A DNA stretch of 64,000 nucleotides from the NCBI GenBank assembly GCA_934140155.1, contig CAKPBC010000008.1, forward strand, positions 1-64,000, read 5' to 3'. The stretch is from an uncultured Bacilli bacterium (lineage in GTDB: Bacteria; Bacillota_I; Bacilli_A; RFN20; CAG-826). Below the pieces are notes generated by a model, which had not been told where the DNA came from, did not search any database, and worked only from the letters and a program-made list of their open reading frames with translations. The position numbers were made by a program, and so were the translations under genes. The first letter of the stretch is position 1; every line of letters begins with the position of its first letter. Positions 9,379-18,419 of this stretch are shown piece after piece.

Positions 9379-10170
9379 TTATTTTTCTTCTTTTATTGAT
9401 AAATATACATGACTTTTATAATTATTTTCATTAAGAACTTCTTTGTTCCAAAATTTCATTGCTTCTTCATAAAAATAATCAGCATTTTCATTAACACTCA
9501 ATCCCTCTTTTGGACGAATTACATGTGAAAAAGTAAGGTTCATTCTTGGCTTCATCCATTTAAATAAAGGTTTTCTAAAAGTTTCTGCACAAACAACAAT
9601 TGGTTTATTACTCATTGCAGCATATTTAAAAGATGTTTTTTCAAATTTTCTTAAACCAGTATAATAAGGCCATAATGTTCCTTCTGGATAAATAGAAATC
9701 ATAGCCCCTTTATTAACTAATTCTTTCATTGCTTTATTAAAGCCACGAATATTAGTCATGTTATTAGGTAAAGGTAAACATCCTAACATCATGACTAAAG
9801 TTCCTATAATAGGAATATTTATAGGATCAGCATGTGATAAAACATATGTTCGACGTGGAAAGCCTGCAAATATATGCGATAAAAAAGCATCATAATAATG
9901 ACAGTGATTAGAATAAAAGAATACTCCTTCTTTTTTATTTAATTCTTTGCGTAAATACTTTTTATTTTTGACTTTAACGCCTAAAACAATTTTACTAACT
10001 ACCCACAATATTGGAAAAGCGATAATATAATAAACAATAAAACTAAAAAAACGATAAAATATATTATGGTGAATATATTTAAAATTATCTTTTAATGGCT
10101 TTGAATTATGAGCAATAGTTCCAAAGTCATCTTGCATATCTTCATGATAATAATATGTTTTCTTTTTCAT
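9379..10170 (-). CDS. 1-acyl-glycerol-3-phosphate acyltransferase-like protein (PlsC family)
   Basis: A 263-residue membrane-associated acyltransferase. The catalytic H-x4-D motif is HCHYYD (around residue 89) and the glycerol-phosphate-binding motif is YPEGTLW (around 160). A hydrophobic segment around residues 38-65 should anchor it. Its ATG overlaps the stop of the upstream glycosyltransferase (TAATG), so the two are translationally coupled. Together they would make acylated glycerolipids and their sugar derivatives. Its exact acyl acceptor is not certain. Confidence 0.87.
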   Translation of the reverse strand: MKKKTYYYHEDMQDDFGTIAHNSKPLKDNFKYIHHNIFYRFFSFIVYYIIAFPILWVVSKIVLGVKVKNKKYLRKELNKKEGVFFYSNHCHYYDAFLSHIFAGFPRRTYVLSHADPINIPIIGTLVMMLGCLPLPNNMTNIRGFNKAMKELVNKGAMISIYPEGTLWPYYTGLRKFEKTSFKYAAMSNKPIVVCAETFRKPLFKWMKPRMNLTFSHVIRPKEGLSVNENADYFYEEAMKFWNKEVLNENNYKSHVYLSIKEEK

Positions 10171-11348
10171 TACGCTATTAATCCTTTATCTTTTAGTTCA
10201 CTAAATATAATGTCGGCAATTTGCATAGAACCGTTTTTTTCACGGTTAACATTTTTCTTAATATTTTGTTTAAGTGCTTTTAAATATTCTGGATGTTCAT
10301 ATAAATATGTAATTGTGCGATACATATGAGAAACATTATAGCAAGTCACGCCACAATTTAAATCTTCGCAAAATAATTTTGCTGACGCTTTTTCAATGTT
10401 ATGTGCATAATAATCTACGACAACTGGAGTTCCCATATATAACGAATCAAGCACCGCATTAGGTCCAGATTTAGTAATAAACACATCACTAGCGCCATAA
10501 TATTCATAAGCAAGTGGAGTAAAACGTAAAGGCACTAAAGTTATATTATCAGGCACTTTGCTTTTCTTTTTATCAAAATATTGATATACCTTTTCGTTTT
10601 TACCAGCAAGTATTAAAATAGTAATCGGAAATTTAATGTTTTTAATCAAATTATTACAAGCTCGTTTTGCTTTACCTTGCGCATAAGCACCATCGGCAAT
10701 AATGACCGTAAATTTATCAAGTGGTAAATTATATTTTTTACGATACTCTTCTTTTGTTCCCGTAGCATTAACTACTTCATTACGAGCAGTGAAAAACACA
10801 CGACGTAACTGTTCATATTTAAATCTTCTCTTTTTAATTGATTCATTACAAGCTGAATCATTATTGTTAATAAATATGTCACTACGATTATCCCACCATA
10901 CGTGGACATTATTATCTGGGTTATAAGTAATAACAGTTAAATTGGGCATATAACGTTTCTTTAATTCTAGAGCCGCAAATGTAATGAAATAATGTGTAGA
11001 AATAATAACATCTGGATTATGAGCGCGCATTGCATCAATTGTAGCATCAGTATATTTTTTAAAAATTGTACGGTGTGTAAAACGCATAAATGTTTGTTTG
11101 CCCATTAAATCCAAAAACCAGAATATGCCAATACCAAATGCTTTATCCTTATTAGTTTTTTTTGTACAACCGGACAAGAACTTTTCAAAATCCGCGGTAG
11201 CCTTATTACCTTCATCCATAATATATGATTCAATAATATCTAATTTATCACTATATTTTGCTTTTAAACTATCCGCAATGGCCTTCATTGACATAATATG
11301 TCCCATTCCAGATTCTATATATGTTAATAATACACGAGGTTTGTCCAT
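10170..11348 (-). CDS. Diacylglycerol glycosyltransferase of the MGDG synthase/UgtP family (GT28)
   Basis: A 392-residue cytoplasmic-face enzyme. The N-terminal TYIESGMGHIMSM is the family's lipid-binding G-x-GH motif; the C-terminal SGPNAVLDSLYMGTPVVV is the nucleotide-sugar site. Members such as Bacillus UgtP put glucose or galactose on diacylglycerol for membrane glycolipids and teichoic acid anchors. It overlaps the downstream PlsC-like gene by one base. The binding site before ATG 11348 is weak (AGAAAG). The sugar and number of additions cannot be read from the sequence. Confidence 0.87.
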   Translation of the reverse strand: MDKPRVLLTYIESGMGHIMSMKAIADSLKAKYSDKLDIIESYIMDEGNKATADFEKFLSGCTKKTNKDKAFGIGIFWFLDLMGKQTFMRFTHRTIFKKYTDATIDAMRAHNPDVIISTHYFITFAALELKKRYMPNLTVITYNPDNNVHVWWDNRSDIFINNNDSACNESIKKRRFKYEQLRRVFFTARNEVVNATGTKEEYRKKYNLPLDKFTVIIADGAYAQGKAKRACNNLIKNIKFPITILILAGKNEKVYQYFDKKKSKVPDNITLVPLRFTPLAYEYYGASDVFITKSGPNAVLDSLYMGTPVVVDYYAHNIEKASAKLFCEDLNCGVTCYNVSHMYRTITYLYEHPEYLKALKQNIKKNVNREKNGSMQIADIIFSELKDKGLIA

Positions 11349-11393
11349 TTAAAAATCCAACTTTCTTTTGTATTTGACTTATTATAGCAAATT

Positions 11394-11981
11394 TCAAATA
11401 GCGTAAACAACTATTCCTAAGCAAATAGAAATAACAATCAACAAAATTGCCGATATTGTCTTTTTTCTTATTTTCTTATACAAAAACATTATAAGCGCTA
11501 AAACAAGGCAAATGATTAACGGCCTAATAAAATCATCAAAATTAAATGCAAAATTTTCATTAATCACAAAATTAGGAACTAAAATTTTAAATAATGTGAA
11601 TAAACCAGTCACTAGGATTAAACCGATAATAACAGGATTTATTCCTTTTAAAATAGATTTAACATATTTATTATCCATTATCTTTTTAAATATAATCGCA
11701 ATTAATAAAATGATAATAAATGAAGGTAATATTACACCTAATGTAGCTACAAGCGCACCCAAAAATCCTATTTGTGAAGTACCAACAAATGTGGCTAAAT
11801 TAACCGCAATTGGTCCTGGGGTAGATTCTGCAATACCAACAATATCAATGACTTCTTCGGCAGTTAGCCAGCCATTTTTAGTGACTTCTTCTTGAATAAG
11901 AGGAATCATGGCATATCCACCACCAAAAGTAAATAAACCTATTTTAAAAAAAGCAAAAAACAATTTAATTAGTACTTCCAT
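11394..11981 (-). CDS. Chromate transporter-family protein, second half of a pair
   Basis: A 195-residue membrane protein with a single CHR domain: GLFTFGGGYAMIPLI at the N-terminus and GIAESTPGPIAVNLATF after the first amphipathic region, then four to five helices. Short CHR proteins work as pairs, as with Bacillus YwrA/YwrB. GAGGA lies eight bases before ATG 11981. It overlaps the upstream partner gene by 17 bases. The family exports chromate in resistant species; the natural substrate here is unknown. Confidence 0.88.
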   Translation of the reverse strand: MEVLIKLFFAFFKIGLFTFGGGYAMIPLIQEEVTKNGWLTAEEVIDIVGIAESTPGPIAVNLATFVGTSQIGFLGALVATLGVILPSFIIILLIAIIFKKIMDNKYVKSILKGINPVIIGLILVTGLFTLFKILVPNFVINENFAFNFDDFIRPLIICLVLALIMFLYKKIRKKTISAILLIVISICLGIVVYAI

Positions 11982-12564
11982 TATTTTTATCCTCGTTTCG
12001 TTTAGATTTTTGAATAATAAAAGTAACTAATCCGATTAACCCACCAATAAGAATTAAATAAATTGAAGAGAAATTAATACTAAAAATATCAATAAGAAGC
12101 ATAGCTATAAAAGTAAAAGAAAAAATAATAATACTAATAACATCTTTATTCATCTTTTTTAGCAATTTAATTCCTGCACTTATAATTAATATAGCTACAG
12201 CACACTTAATGCCCATGAAAGCATGTTGCACAATTGTATATTCCATTAAAGATGAAAAAACACTAGCAATAACGAAAATTATTGCTAGTGATGGAATTGT
12301 AACTCCTAATGTCGATACAATTGCACCTAACACTCCTAAAACTTTGTAACCTGTATATGTAGCAATATTAATAGCAATTGGACCAGGTGTTGATTCGGCA
12401 ATTGCAACCATATCAACTAATTCTTCTTCTTTAATCCAACCTTTTTTATTTATTACTTCATCTTCTAATAAAGCCACCATGGCGTATCCACCGCCAAAGG
12501 TGAATAAACCAATTTTCATAAATGTTAGAAATAAAATTAAATAGTTTTTAAGAGTTTTATTCAT
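11965..12564 (-). CDS. Chromate transporter-family protein, first half of a pair
   Basis: A 199-residue single-CHR-domain membrane protein with GLFTFGGGYAMVALL and AIAESTPGPIAINIATY. It is clearly a paralogue of the next gene, with which it overlaps by 17 bases, so the two probably form one heterodimeric carrier. It starts two bases after the aminopeptidase stop, so all three share a transcript. Confidence 0.88.
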   Translation of the reverse strand: MNKTLKNYLILFLTFMKIGLFTFGGGYAMVALLEDEVINKKGWIKEEELVDMVAIAESTPGPIAINIATYTGYKVLGVLGAIVSTLGVTIPSLAIIFVIASVFSSLMEYTIVQHAFMGIKCAVAILIISAGIKLLKKMNKDVISIIIFSFTFIAMLLIDIFSINFSSIYLILIGGLIGLVTFIIQKSKRNEDKNNGSTN

Positions 12565-12566
12565 AA

Positions 12567-13931
12567 CTATTTAGTTAAGAAGGCAATGTAACTTAAGTAA
12601 GCTTCGTAAACATCAGCTTTAGATGTAATTTCCATTGGTGCGTGCATATTTAATACACCAACGCCAGCATCCATTACATGCATATTGTAGTTTCCTAAAA
12701 TATAAGCGATAGTTCCGCCGCCACCTTGATCAACACGACCAAGTTCTGCAGTTTGGTAATGAATATTTTCTTCATCTAATACTTTTCTTACCCAAGCAAT
12801 GAATTCTGGGTTAGTATCATTACATCCACTCTTACCGCGAGCGCCAGTATATTTATTAAAGACAACACCTTGTCCTAAATAAGCAGAGTTTTTAGTTTCA
12901 TTAACGCTAGGATATAATGGATCAACGCCGGCAGAAACGTCACTAGATAACATATATGAATTTTCAATAGCCATACGGACATCTAAGAAACTATTAGAGC
13001 CCATTTTGTTTAATAAACGAGCAATAGTATTTTCAAAGAATAATGATTGAGCTCCAGTTGCGCCAACTGAACCAATTTCTTCTTTATCTACTAAAATACA
13101 GCAAGAAGTGAATTCTGGATTTTCAACATCTAAAATTGCTTTTAAAGAAGTATAAGCACAGACTCTATCATCTTGACCATAACTAGCAACCATGCTTGAA
13201 TCTAAGCCATAACTACGAGCCTTACCCGCTGGAACGATTTCAATTTCACTAGAAACAAAATCTTCTTCTTCCATATTGTATTTTTTCTTTAAAATATTTA
13301 AGATATTTGCTTTTACGCTAAATTTATCTTTTTCTTTTAGTGGCATACTACCAACTGTAACATCTAAGTCTTCACCTTCAATAACTTTAGTGGCAGGTTT
13401 AGTAATTTGATCCGCGGCTAAGTGTGGTAATAAATCACCAATACCGAATACTGGATCTTTATCACTTTCACCAATATTAACTACTTCCGTTGTGCCATCT
13501 TTTTTACAAATAACACCATGTAAAGCAAGTGGAATAGTTACCCATTGATATTTTTTAATACCACCATAATAGTGAGTATCTAATAAGGCAAATCCATCTT
13601 TTTCATATAAAGGATTTTGTTTAACGTCAATACGTGGAGAGTCAATATGTGCTCCTAAAATACGTAAACCTTCTGTTAAAGGTTTCTTACCAATGATGAA
13701 TAAAGCAATGTTTTTATTTTTATTAACAACATAAACTTTATCGCCGCTTTTTAAACTTTCATAAGAATCTAATGGTTTAAAGCCTTGAGCTTCAGCAAGA
13801 GCAACGCTTTCTTTTACGCATTCTCTTTCTGTTTTGCCATTACTTAAAAATTCCATGTATTTATCATTGAATTTCATGATTCTTGATTTTTTATCTGCAT
13901 CACAAGTATGCCAAATATTTTTCTTATACAT
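12567..13931 (-). CDS. M18 family aminopeptidase (aspartyl aminopeptidase type)
   Basis: A 454-residue cytoplasmic zinc aminopeptidase, the usual length for M18. Metal and catalytic segments are visible: GAHIDSPRID, DKEEIGSVGATG, SSDVSAGVDP and the C-terminal HAPMEI. Members form tetrahedral dodecamers and remove N-terminal residues, often acidic, from peptides. It is the first gene of a unit that also carries the two chromate-type transporter genes. Confidence 0.93.
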   Translation of the reverse strand: MYKKNIWHTCDADKKSRIMKFNDKYMEFLSNGKTERECVKESVALAEAQGFKPLDSYESLKSGDKVYVVNKNKNIALFIIGKKPLTEGLRILGAHIDSPRIDVKQNPLYEKDGFALLDTHYYGGIKKYQWVTIPLALHGVICKKDGTTEVVNIGESDKDPVFGIGDLLPHLAADQITKPATKVIEGEDLDVTVGSMPLKEKDKFSVKANILNILKKKYNMEEEDFVSSEIEIVPAGKARSYGLDSSMVASYGQDDRVCAYTSLKAILDVENPEFTSCCILVDKEEIGSVGATGAQSLFFENTIARLLNKMGSNSFLDVRMAIENSYMLSSDVSAGVDPLYPSVNETKNSAYLGQGVVFNKYTGARGKSGCNDTNPEFIAWVRKVLDEENIHYQTAELGRVDQGGGGTIAYILGNYNMHVMDAGVGVLNMHAPMEITSKADVYEAYLSYIAFLTK

Positions 13932-14017
13932 ATATAAAAACCTCTTTTCTATGTCTTTATTATAATCATTTCCTTATTATTTTCAATAATAACGATAAGT
14001 AACTTGAAGCAAGTTTA

Positions 14018-14047
14018 TTGAAATTTATAATCAATAAATGGTAAAAT
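14018..14047 (+). promoter_or_regulatory. Candidate promoter of ribF
   Basis: TTGAAA (14018-14023), an 18-bp spacer and TAAAAT (14042-14047), about 55 bases before the ribF start. The boxes are good but the spacer is one base long. Confidence 0.4.
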
Positions 14048-14101
14048 ATTTGTCACTAAAAGAAAGTTGGTGTTTAAAGTTTATTTACTTAAACTTATAT
14101 T

Positions 14102-15001
14102 ATGATTAAATACGAAATTATTAATTTATCCGAACATATAAATACCAAACCACTTGTTGCCGCGATTGGAAACTTTAATGGTTTTCATATTGGTCATCAA
14201 GAGTTACTAAAAAAAGTAAATCAATTAAGTGGTAATAATAACCAAACTGCAGTTATTACTTTTAAGCATCAAACGCAAAATAATCAAATTCTAAGTTTAG
14301 AAGATGAATGTGCTTTCTTGAAACAATTTAATATATCATTATTAATTATAATTGATTTTAATGATGAATTACGTACCACTAGTGCTACAAATTTCATTAG
14401 TTTTTTAATTAACACATTAAAAGTAAAAGATTTGATTGTCGGAGAAGATTTTACTTTTGGCTTTAATAAAAGCGGAAATATTTATACATTACAATGTTCT
14501 CCAATTAATACAATAGTAATTCCAATTAAAAAAATCGACGACATAAAAGTATCAACCACTGATATTATTAGACATTTAAAAGAGGGAAATATAGAAACTA
14601 GCAACAAACTATTAGGTTATCAATATGGAATTACTGGATTAGTGCAAAAAGGATTACAAAATGGACATAAAATAGGTTTTCCTACTGTTAATTTAAAGTT
14701 CAATAATTATGTTAAAATAAAAGATGGCGTATATGCCACCTTAGTTATATTTGATAATAAGAAATATTTAGGAATGGGATATGTTGGTGTTCACAAAACA
14801 ATTGATGAACTAGCATCACCACTATTAGAAGTTAATATCTTTGATTTTAACGAAAATATTTATAATAAAGAAATTAAAGTTCTATTTTTAAGCCGCGTTG
14901 CTGATAGTTATAAATTCTCATCATTAGATGTATTAAAAAGTCATTTAGAGCAATATAAACAAGAAATAACAACTAAATTTCAAGACTATTTACATAATTA
15001 A
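14102..15001 (+). CDS. ribF: Bifunctional riboflavin kinase/FAD synthetase
   Basis: A 299-residue enzyme that makes FMN and then FAD. The N-terminal adenylyltransferase domain has AAIGNFNGFHIGHQ, where the usual D of GNFDG is N. VSTTDIIRHLKEGNI links to the kinase domain with GFPTVNL (around 190). No clear Shine-Dalgarno site precedes the ATG. It is a lone plus-strand gene whose end overlaps the end of dnaI by 12 bases. Confidence 0.92.
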   Translation: MIKYEIINLSEHINTKPLVAAIGNFNGFHIGHQELLKKVNQLSGNNNQTAVITFKHQTQNNQILSLEDECAFLKQFNISLLIIIDFNDELRTTSATNFISFLINTLKVKDLIVGEDFTFGFNKSGNIYTLQCSPINTIVIPIKKIDDIKVSTTDIIRHLKEGNIETSNKLLGYQYGITGLVQKGLQNGHKIGFPTVNLKFNNYVKIKDGVYATLVIFDNKKYLGMGYVGVHKTIDELASPLLEVNIFDFNENIYNKEIKVLFLSRVADSYKFSSLDVLKSHLEQYKQEITTKFQDYLHN

Positions 15002-15919
15002 ATGTTCCAATTTATATAATTTTTTATAACGTTTTTCAAATATTTTTGAAGTAATTTCATATGCATTATCGGCGCCATAACGATTTTGCGCTAATAAGTT
15101 ATTTAAGCCGTCTAAATCAAGATTAGAGCTAATCATAACTATTTTATTATTTTTATAACGACTATTTATTAATGGCAAAAGAAATTGATCACGAATTACA
15201 CTATTAATCAATACATCTTTATTAAATCCATCTAACACTAATAAAGTAACACTCGATAATTCATCAAAATATTCATCAAATTCATCTTTGTCTTTATAAA
15301 AGATTTCTTTTACATATTCCATTAAGTCTTTTACATTTAAATAGGCAATATTCCCCTTCTTTTTTAAAGCAAATTCATTACAAAATGCCATTAAATATTC
15401 GCTTTTTGAACTTTTAGTTGGGCCATAAATATAAATCCAATTTTTTAAATTCTGATCCAACATTTCTTTTAGAGCTATTTTAAGTTGTTGACGATAGCCA
15501 TTGCGATAATTATTTATATTTTTTAATAATAATTCATTAAAGTTATCACTATAGTCTTTATATAAAAATTTTTTCATAAAATTACGATTTTCTTCATATA
15601 AACGACATGGTTTAAACGTTTTTGTTACTAATTTTTGAGTAATTTCTGGATGAATCATAAATCCTTGACAAGAATTCTTACATTCCTTTAAGCCTGGACA
15701 ATTTTTGCAGTTATGAAATTCTCTTTGTGTATCAACAAAAAGCATCAAAGAATCATCGAATTGTTCTTTAGACATTTTTAATGGACGAATAATTTCATCA
15801 ACAAATTCATCATCTTTTTTAATGTTTTCTTTTAATTCATTTTCATAAGCAATATCTTCTTCAGTTTTATCAGAGTAGGTAAATAATTCTTCATTAGTCT
15901 TCATTTTATTAGTCTTCAT
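14990..15919 (-). CDS. dnaI: Primosomal helicase-loader ATPase (DnaI)
   Basis: A 309-residue protein. The N-terminal domain has a zinc-binding cluster, CKNCPGLKECKNSC (around 73-86), and the C-terminus is AAA+. The P-loop is unusual: GPTKSSKSE replaces the normal G-x-x-G-x-GK-T, and the Walker B region reads LLVLDGFN, not LLxLDD. The gene follows dnaB and overlaps it by 11 bases, the order known in Bacillus, which supports the call. GAGGA lies eight bases before ATG 15919. The first codons hold a tandem copy (MKTN-K-MKTN) that offers a second ATG at 15904. Confidence 0.87.
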   Translation of the reverse strand: MKTNKMKTNEELFTYSDKTEEDIAYENELKENIKKDDEFVDEIIRPLKMSKEQFDDSLMLFVDTQREFHNCKNCPGLKECKNSCQGFMIHPEITQKLVTKTFKPCRLYEENRNFMKKFLYKDYSDNFNELLLKNINNYRNGYRQQLKIALKEMLDQNLKNWIYIYGPTKSSKSEYLMAFCNEFALKKKGNIAYLNVKDLMEYVKEIFYKDKDEFDEYFDELSSVTLLVLDGFNKDVLINSVIRDQFLLPLINSRYKNNKIVMISSNLDLDGLNNLLAQNRYGADNAYEITSKIFEKRYKKLYKLEHLIM

Positions 15920-17162
15920 CTTCTAAATCCTCGTTATATTCCACATTGTCTTCTTCATCAAATAATTTTTTACTAGCTTTAGGTTGATATGAACTAGTTT
16001 TAGTTTCCGCCTTTTTAGCGCGCTTATTTGTTTTGTTTAAATAATTCAATGTTTCTACAACTGTTGTTACGCCTTCACGCACTAAAGAAGCCGCTATTTT
16101 TTCCACATAATTTTTGGGCAAAGTGTTATCTTTTACTTGCAAAACATAATTAATTAAAGCATTAATAACTCCATTGCTTAGATTATAACTAGTAGCTAAA
16201 GTTGAAACTAAAGTTAAATCCGCAGAAGAAGGTGCTGTGTTATTTTGTAATAAACTCAAATATTTGGCAGGTGGACAAGTTTCCATTAATTGAATCATCT
16301 TTTTATATTTACCATCACTTGCTTCAATATTATGTGCTTTAGTCTTTTCTTTTTTAGGCATAATTGTGGAATAATTATTAACATTTTTCAATGTTTCCAT
16401 CAATTTATCAAACTGAACTCTTTCACCTTTTTCAGCATAAAAATTAGTATAATTTTCGAAATATTCCGCTAATGTATCTTCATTTGATCCATAAATTGCG
16501 GCAATCTTGCTTATTTTTTCTAGTTCGTCTTTAGTCAAGAAATTATCTTTAATATTTTTAGACGCTAATAAAGTCAAGAATTTCCCAATATCAAAACTTG
16601 TATATACGTTACCTTCTTCTCTTCCAACTAAAGTAGGAATGTTTGAAGGTATAGAGTTTTTAAAATTATTAATGTCAGTATAAAAAACTTCACCAAACTT
16701 AGTTGTGATATCTTTAAAATCGGTTAAATCAATTCTATTTCTGTAATAACTAGTTAAACGTTGAACATCTTTTTCGCCAATATATTTAACAAGTAGTTCT
16801 TTAAAAAAGAGATCATTAAAAAATTCTTTTGGCTGTTTAGGAGCATATAAGCAAAACATATAAGTTTTTCTTTCTTCACTTATTACCTTAACATAAGTCT
16901 TCATTAATCCCATAGCTTCTAATAATCTTCTACCATTAAGAAGAGCATCAGAAGTTATTCTTAAATAAGTGATTAGCTTATCAATCGAATAAAAACCAGT
17001 TTCTTGATCTGTTTGAGCATCAGACCAAAATTTAAAAAATAATGAAATAGCAACAGGTCCAACAATAGGTTGATATAAGTCTATTAAAACCTTTCGATCC
17101 GAATCAGAAATAGTACTTGCAAAACGTATTTCATAAAAATCACAATTACTCATATATTCCAT
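15909..17162 (-). CDS. dnaB: Replication initiation and membrane attachment protein (DnaB/DnaD family)
   Basis: A 417-residue protein matching the Firmicutes DnaB (not the helicase). The N-terminal winged helix includes LIDLYQPIVGPVAISLFF. The DnaD-like C-terminal half includes LSNGVINALINYVL and NYVEKIAASLVREGV. The end is acidic and probably flexible. It loads the replicative helicase with DnaI, encoded directly downstream with an 11-base overlap. AGGTG precedes the start. Confidence 0.88.
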   Translation of the reverse strand: MEYMSNCDFYEIRFASTISDSDRKVLIDLYQPIVGPVAISLFFKFWSDAQTDQETGFYSIDKLITYLRITSDALLNGRRLLEAMGLMKTYVKVISEERKTYMFCLYAPKQPKEFFNDLFFKELLVKYIGEKDVQRLTSYYRNRIDLTDFKDITTKFGEVFYTDINNFKNSIPSNIPTLVGREEGNVYTSFDIGKFLTLLASKNIKDNFLTKDELEKISKIAAIYGSNEDTLAEYFENYTNFYAEKGERVQFDKLMETLKNVNNYSTIMPKKEKTKAHNIEASDGKYKKMIQLMETCPPAKYLSLLQNNTAPSSADLTLVSTLATSYNLSNGVINALINYVLQVKDNTLPKNYVEKIAASLVREGVTTVVETLNYLNKTNKRAKKAETKTSSYQPKASKKLFDEEDNVEYNEDLEDED

Positions 17163-17311
17163 AGTGTTACACCTGCTTTCATAGTTAAAATATTATAACA
17201 TGTATTTTTCATATTTTAACATAGTTTCTGAATAACTTTTTATAAGCATGTATTTTTGATTTTTTTTTGTTTTTTTTATATTTTTTACTTTTTAACGCAC
17301 TAAGCGAAACT

Positions 17312-17325
17312 TGTAAGGGCTTACT
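17312..17325. promoter_or_regulatory. Candidate catabolite-response (cre) site upstream of pfkA
   Basis: TGTAAGGGCTTACT matches 12 of 14 positions of the cre consensus TGWAANCGNTNWCA and is part of a near-palindrome. It lies about 45 bases upstream of the pfkA -35 box. A CcpA-type regulator is encoded at 59260-60255. Binding is inferred only. Confidence 0.35.
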
Positions 17326-17370
17326 TATAGCAAAACAACATTTTGCTACACAAAGTGTCTTAAAATATCT

Positions 17371-17398
17371 TTGATTTTTATTCACACAATGATATAAT
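17371..17398 (+). promoter_or_regulatory. Promoter of pfkA-pyk
   Basis: TTGATT (17371-17376), a 16-bp spacer and a perfect TATAAT (17393-17398), 34 bases before the pfkA start. Confidence 0.65.
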
Positions 17399-17432
17399 CA
17401 TTGCGGAGTTTTGTTTTAGGAGGTAGTTGAAA

Positions 17433-18389
17433 ATGAAACGTGTAGGAATTTTAACAAGTGGTGGAGACGCACCTGGCATGAATGCTGCTGTTAGAGCGGT
17501 TGTACGTGCAGGATTATATCATGACTTAGAAATGTTCGTGATTTATGATGGATATAAAGGATTAGTGGAAGGTAACATTCAACAAGTCAATCGTGACTTT
17601 GTATCTGATATTGTTAATCGTGGTGGCACAATTATTCGTTCCGCTCGTCTTCCAGAATTTAAGGAAGTTGAAACTCGTAAGAAAGGTATAGAACAATTAA
17701 AAAAATTTGGCATTGATGCTTTAGTATGTATTGGTGGCGATGGAACATATCAAGGCGCAAAAGCATTATCTAATATGGGTATCAATTGTATTGCCTTACC
17801 AGGAACAATTGATAATGATATTGCTTCTACTGATTTTACAATCGGTTTTGATACAGCTTTAAATACAATCGTTGAAGCAGTTGATAAATTACGTGATACA
17901 TCCACTTCTCATCAACGTTGTTCTGTCGTTGAAGTAATGGGAAGATATTGTGGCGATTTAGCTCTTTTCTCAGGTATTGCTTGTGGAGCAGATTTAATTG
18001 TTACTTCTGACTACCAATTAACAAGAAATGAAATTATTGAAAAATTAGGTGAAATGCACAAAAATGGTAAAAGACACGCTATGGTGATCATCACTGAAAA
18101 ATTATGTGATGTTAATGAATTAGCTCATGACATCGAAAAAGAATCAGGTTTTGAATGTCGTGCCGAAGTTTTAGGCCGTATTCAACGTGGTGGTAGTCCA
18201 ACAGCTCGTGACCGTTTCTTAGCAGGACAAATGGGTGTAAGAGCAATTGAACTTTTAATCGAAGGAAAAGGCGGACGTTGCGTTGGCTTAAAAGGTAGTC
18301 AATTAGTCGATTATGATATTGATGATGCCTTAAAAATGAAACGCGATACCCATACTGAATTAGTTGATGTTATTCACTCAATTTGCTAA
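17433..18389 (+). CDS. pfkA: ATP-dependent 6-phosphofructokinase
   Basis: A 318-residue glycolytic enzyme, the normal size of bacterial PfkA. The nucleotide-binding start is GILTSGGDAPGMN, the catalytic segment is PGTIDND, and CIGGDGTYQGA and the GRIQRGGSPTARDR region are conserved. The start is ATG 17433, eight bases after AGGAGG; a TTG at 17427 is too close to the site. Pyruvate kinase follows 30 bases later in the same operon. Confidence 0.97.
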   Translation: MKRVGILTSGGDAPGMNAAVRAVVRAGLYHDLEMFVIYDGYKGLVEGNIQQVNRDFVSDIVNRGGTIIRSARLPEFKEVETRKKGIEQLKKFGIDALVCIGGDGTYQGAKALSNMGINCIALPGTIDNDIASTDFTIGFDTALNTIVEAVDKLRDTSTSHQRCSVVEVMGRYCGDLALFSGIACGADLIVTSDYQLTRNEIIEKLGEMHKNGKRHAMVIITEKLCDVNELAHDIEKESGFECRAEVLGRIQRGGSPTARDRFLAGQMGVRAIELLIEGKGGRCVGLKGSQLVDYDIDDALKMKRDTHTELVDVIHSIC

Positions 18390-18419
18390 CTTAAATTTAT
18401 TTATTAGGGGAGTTTTACT

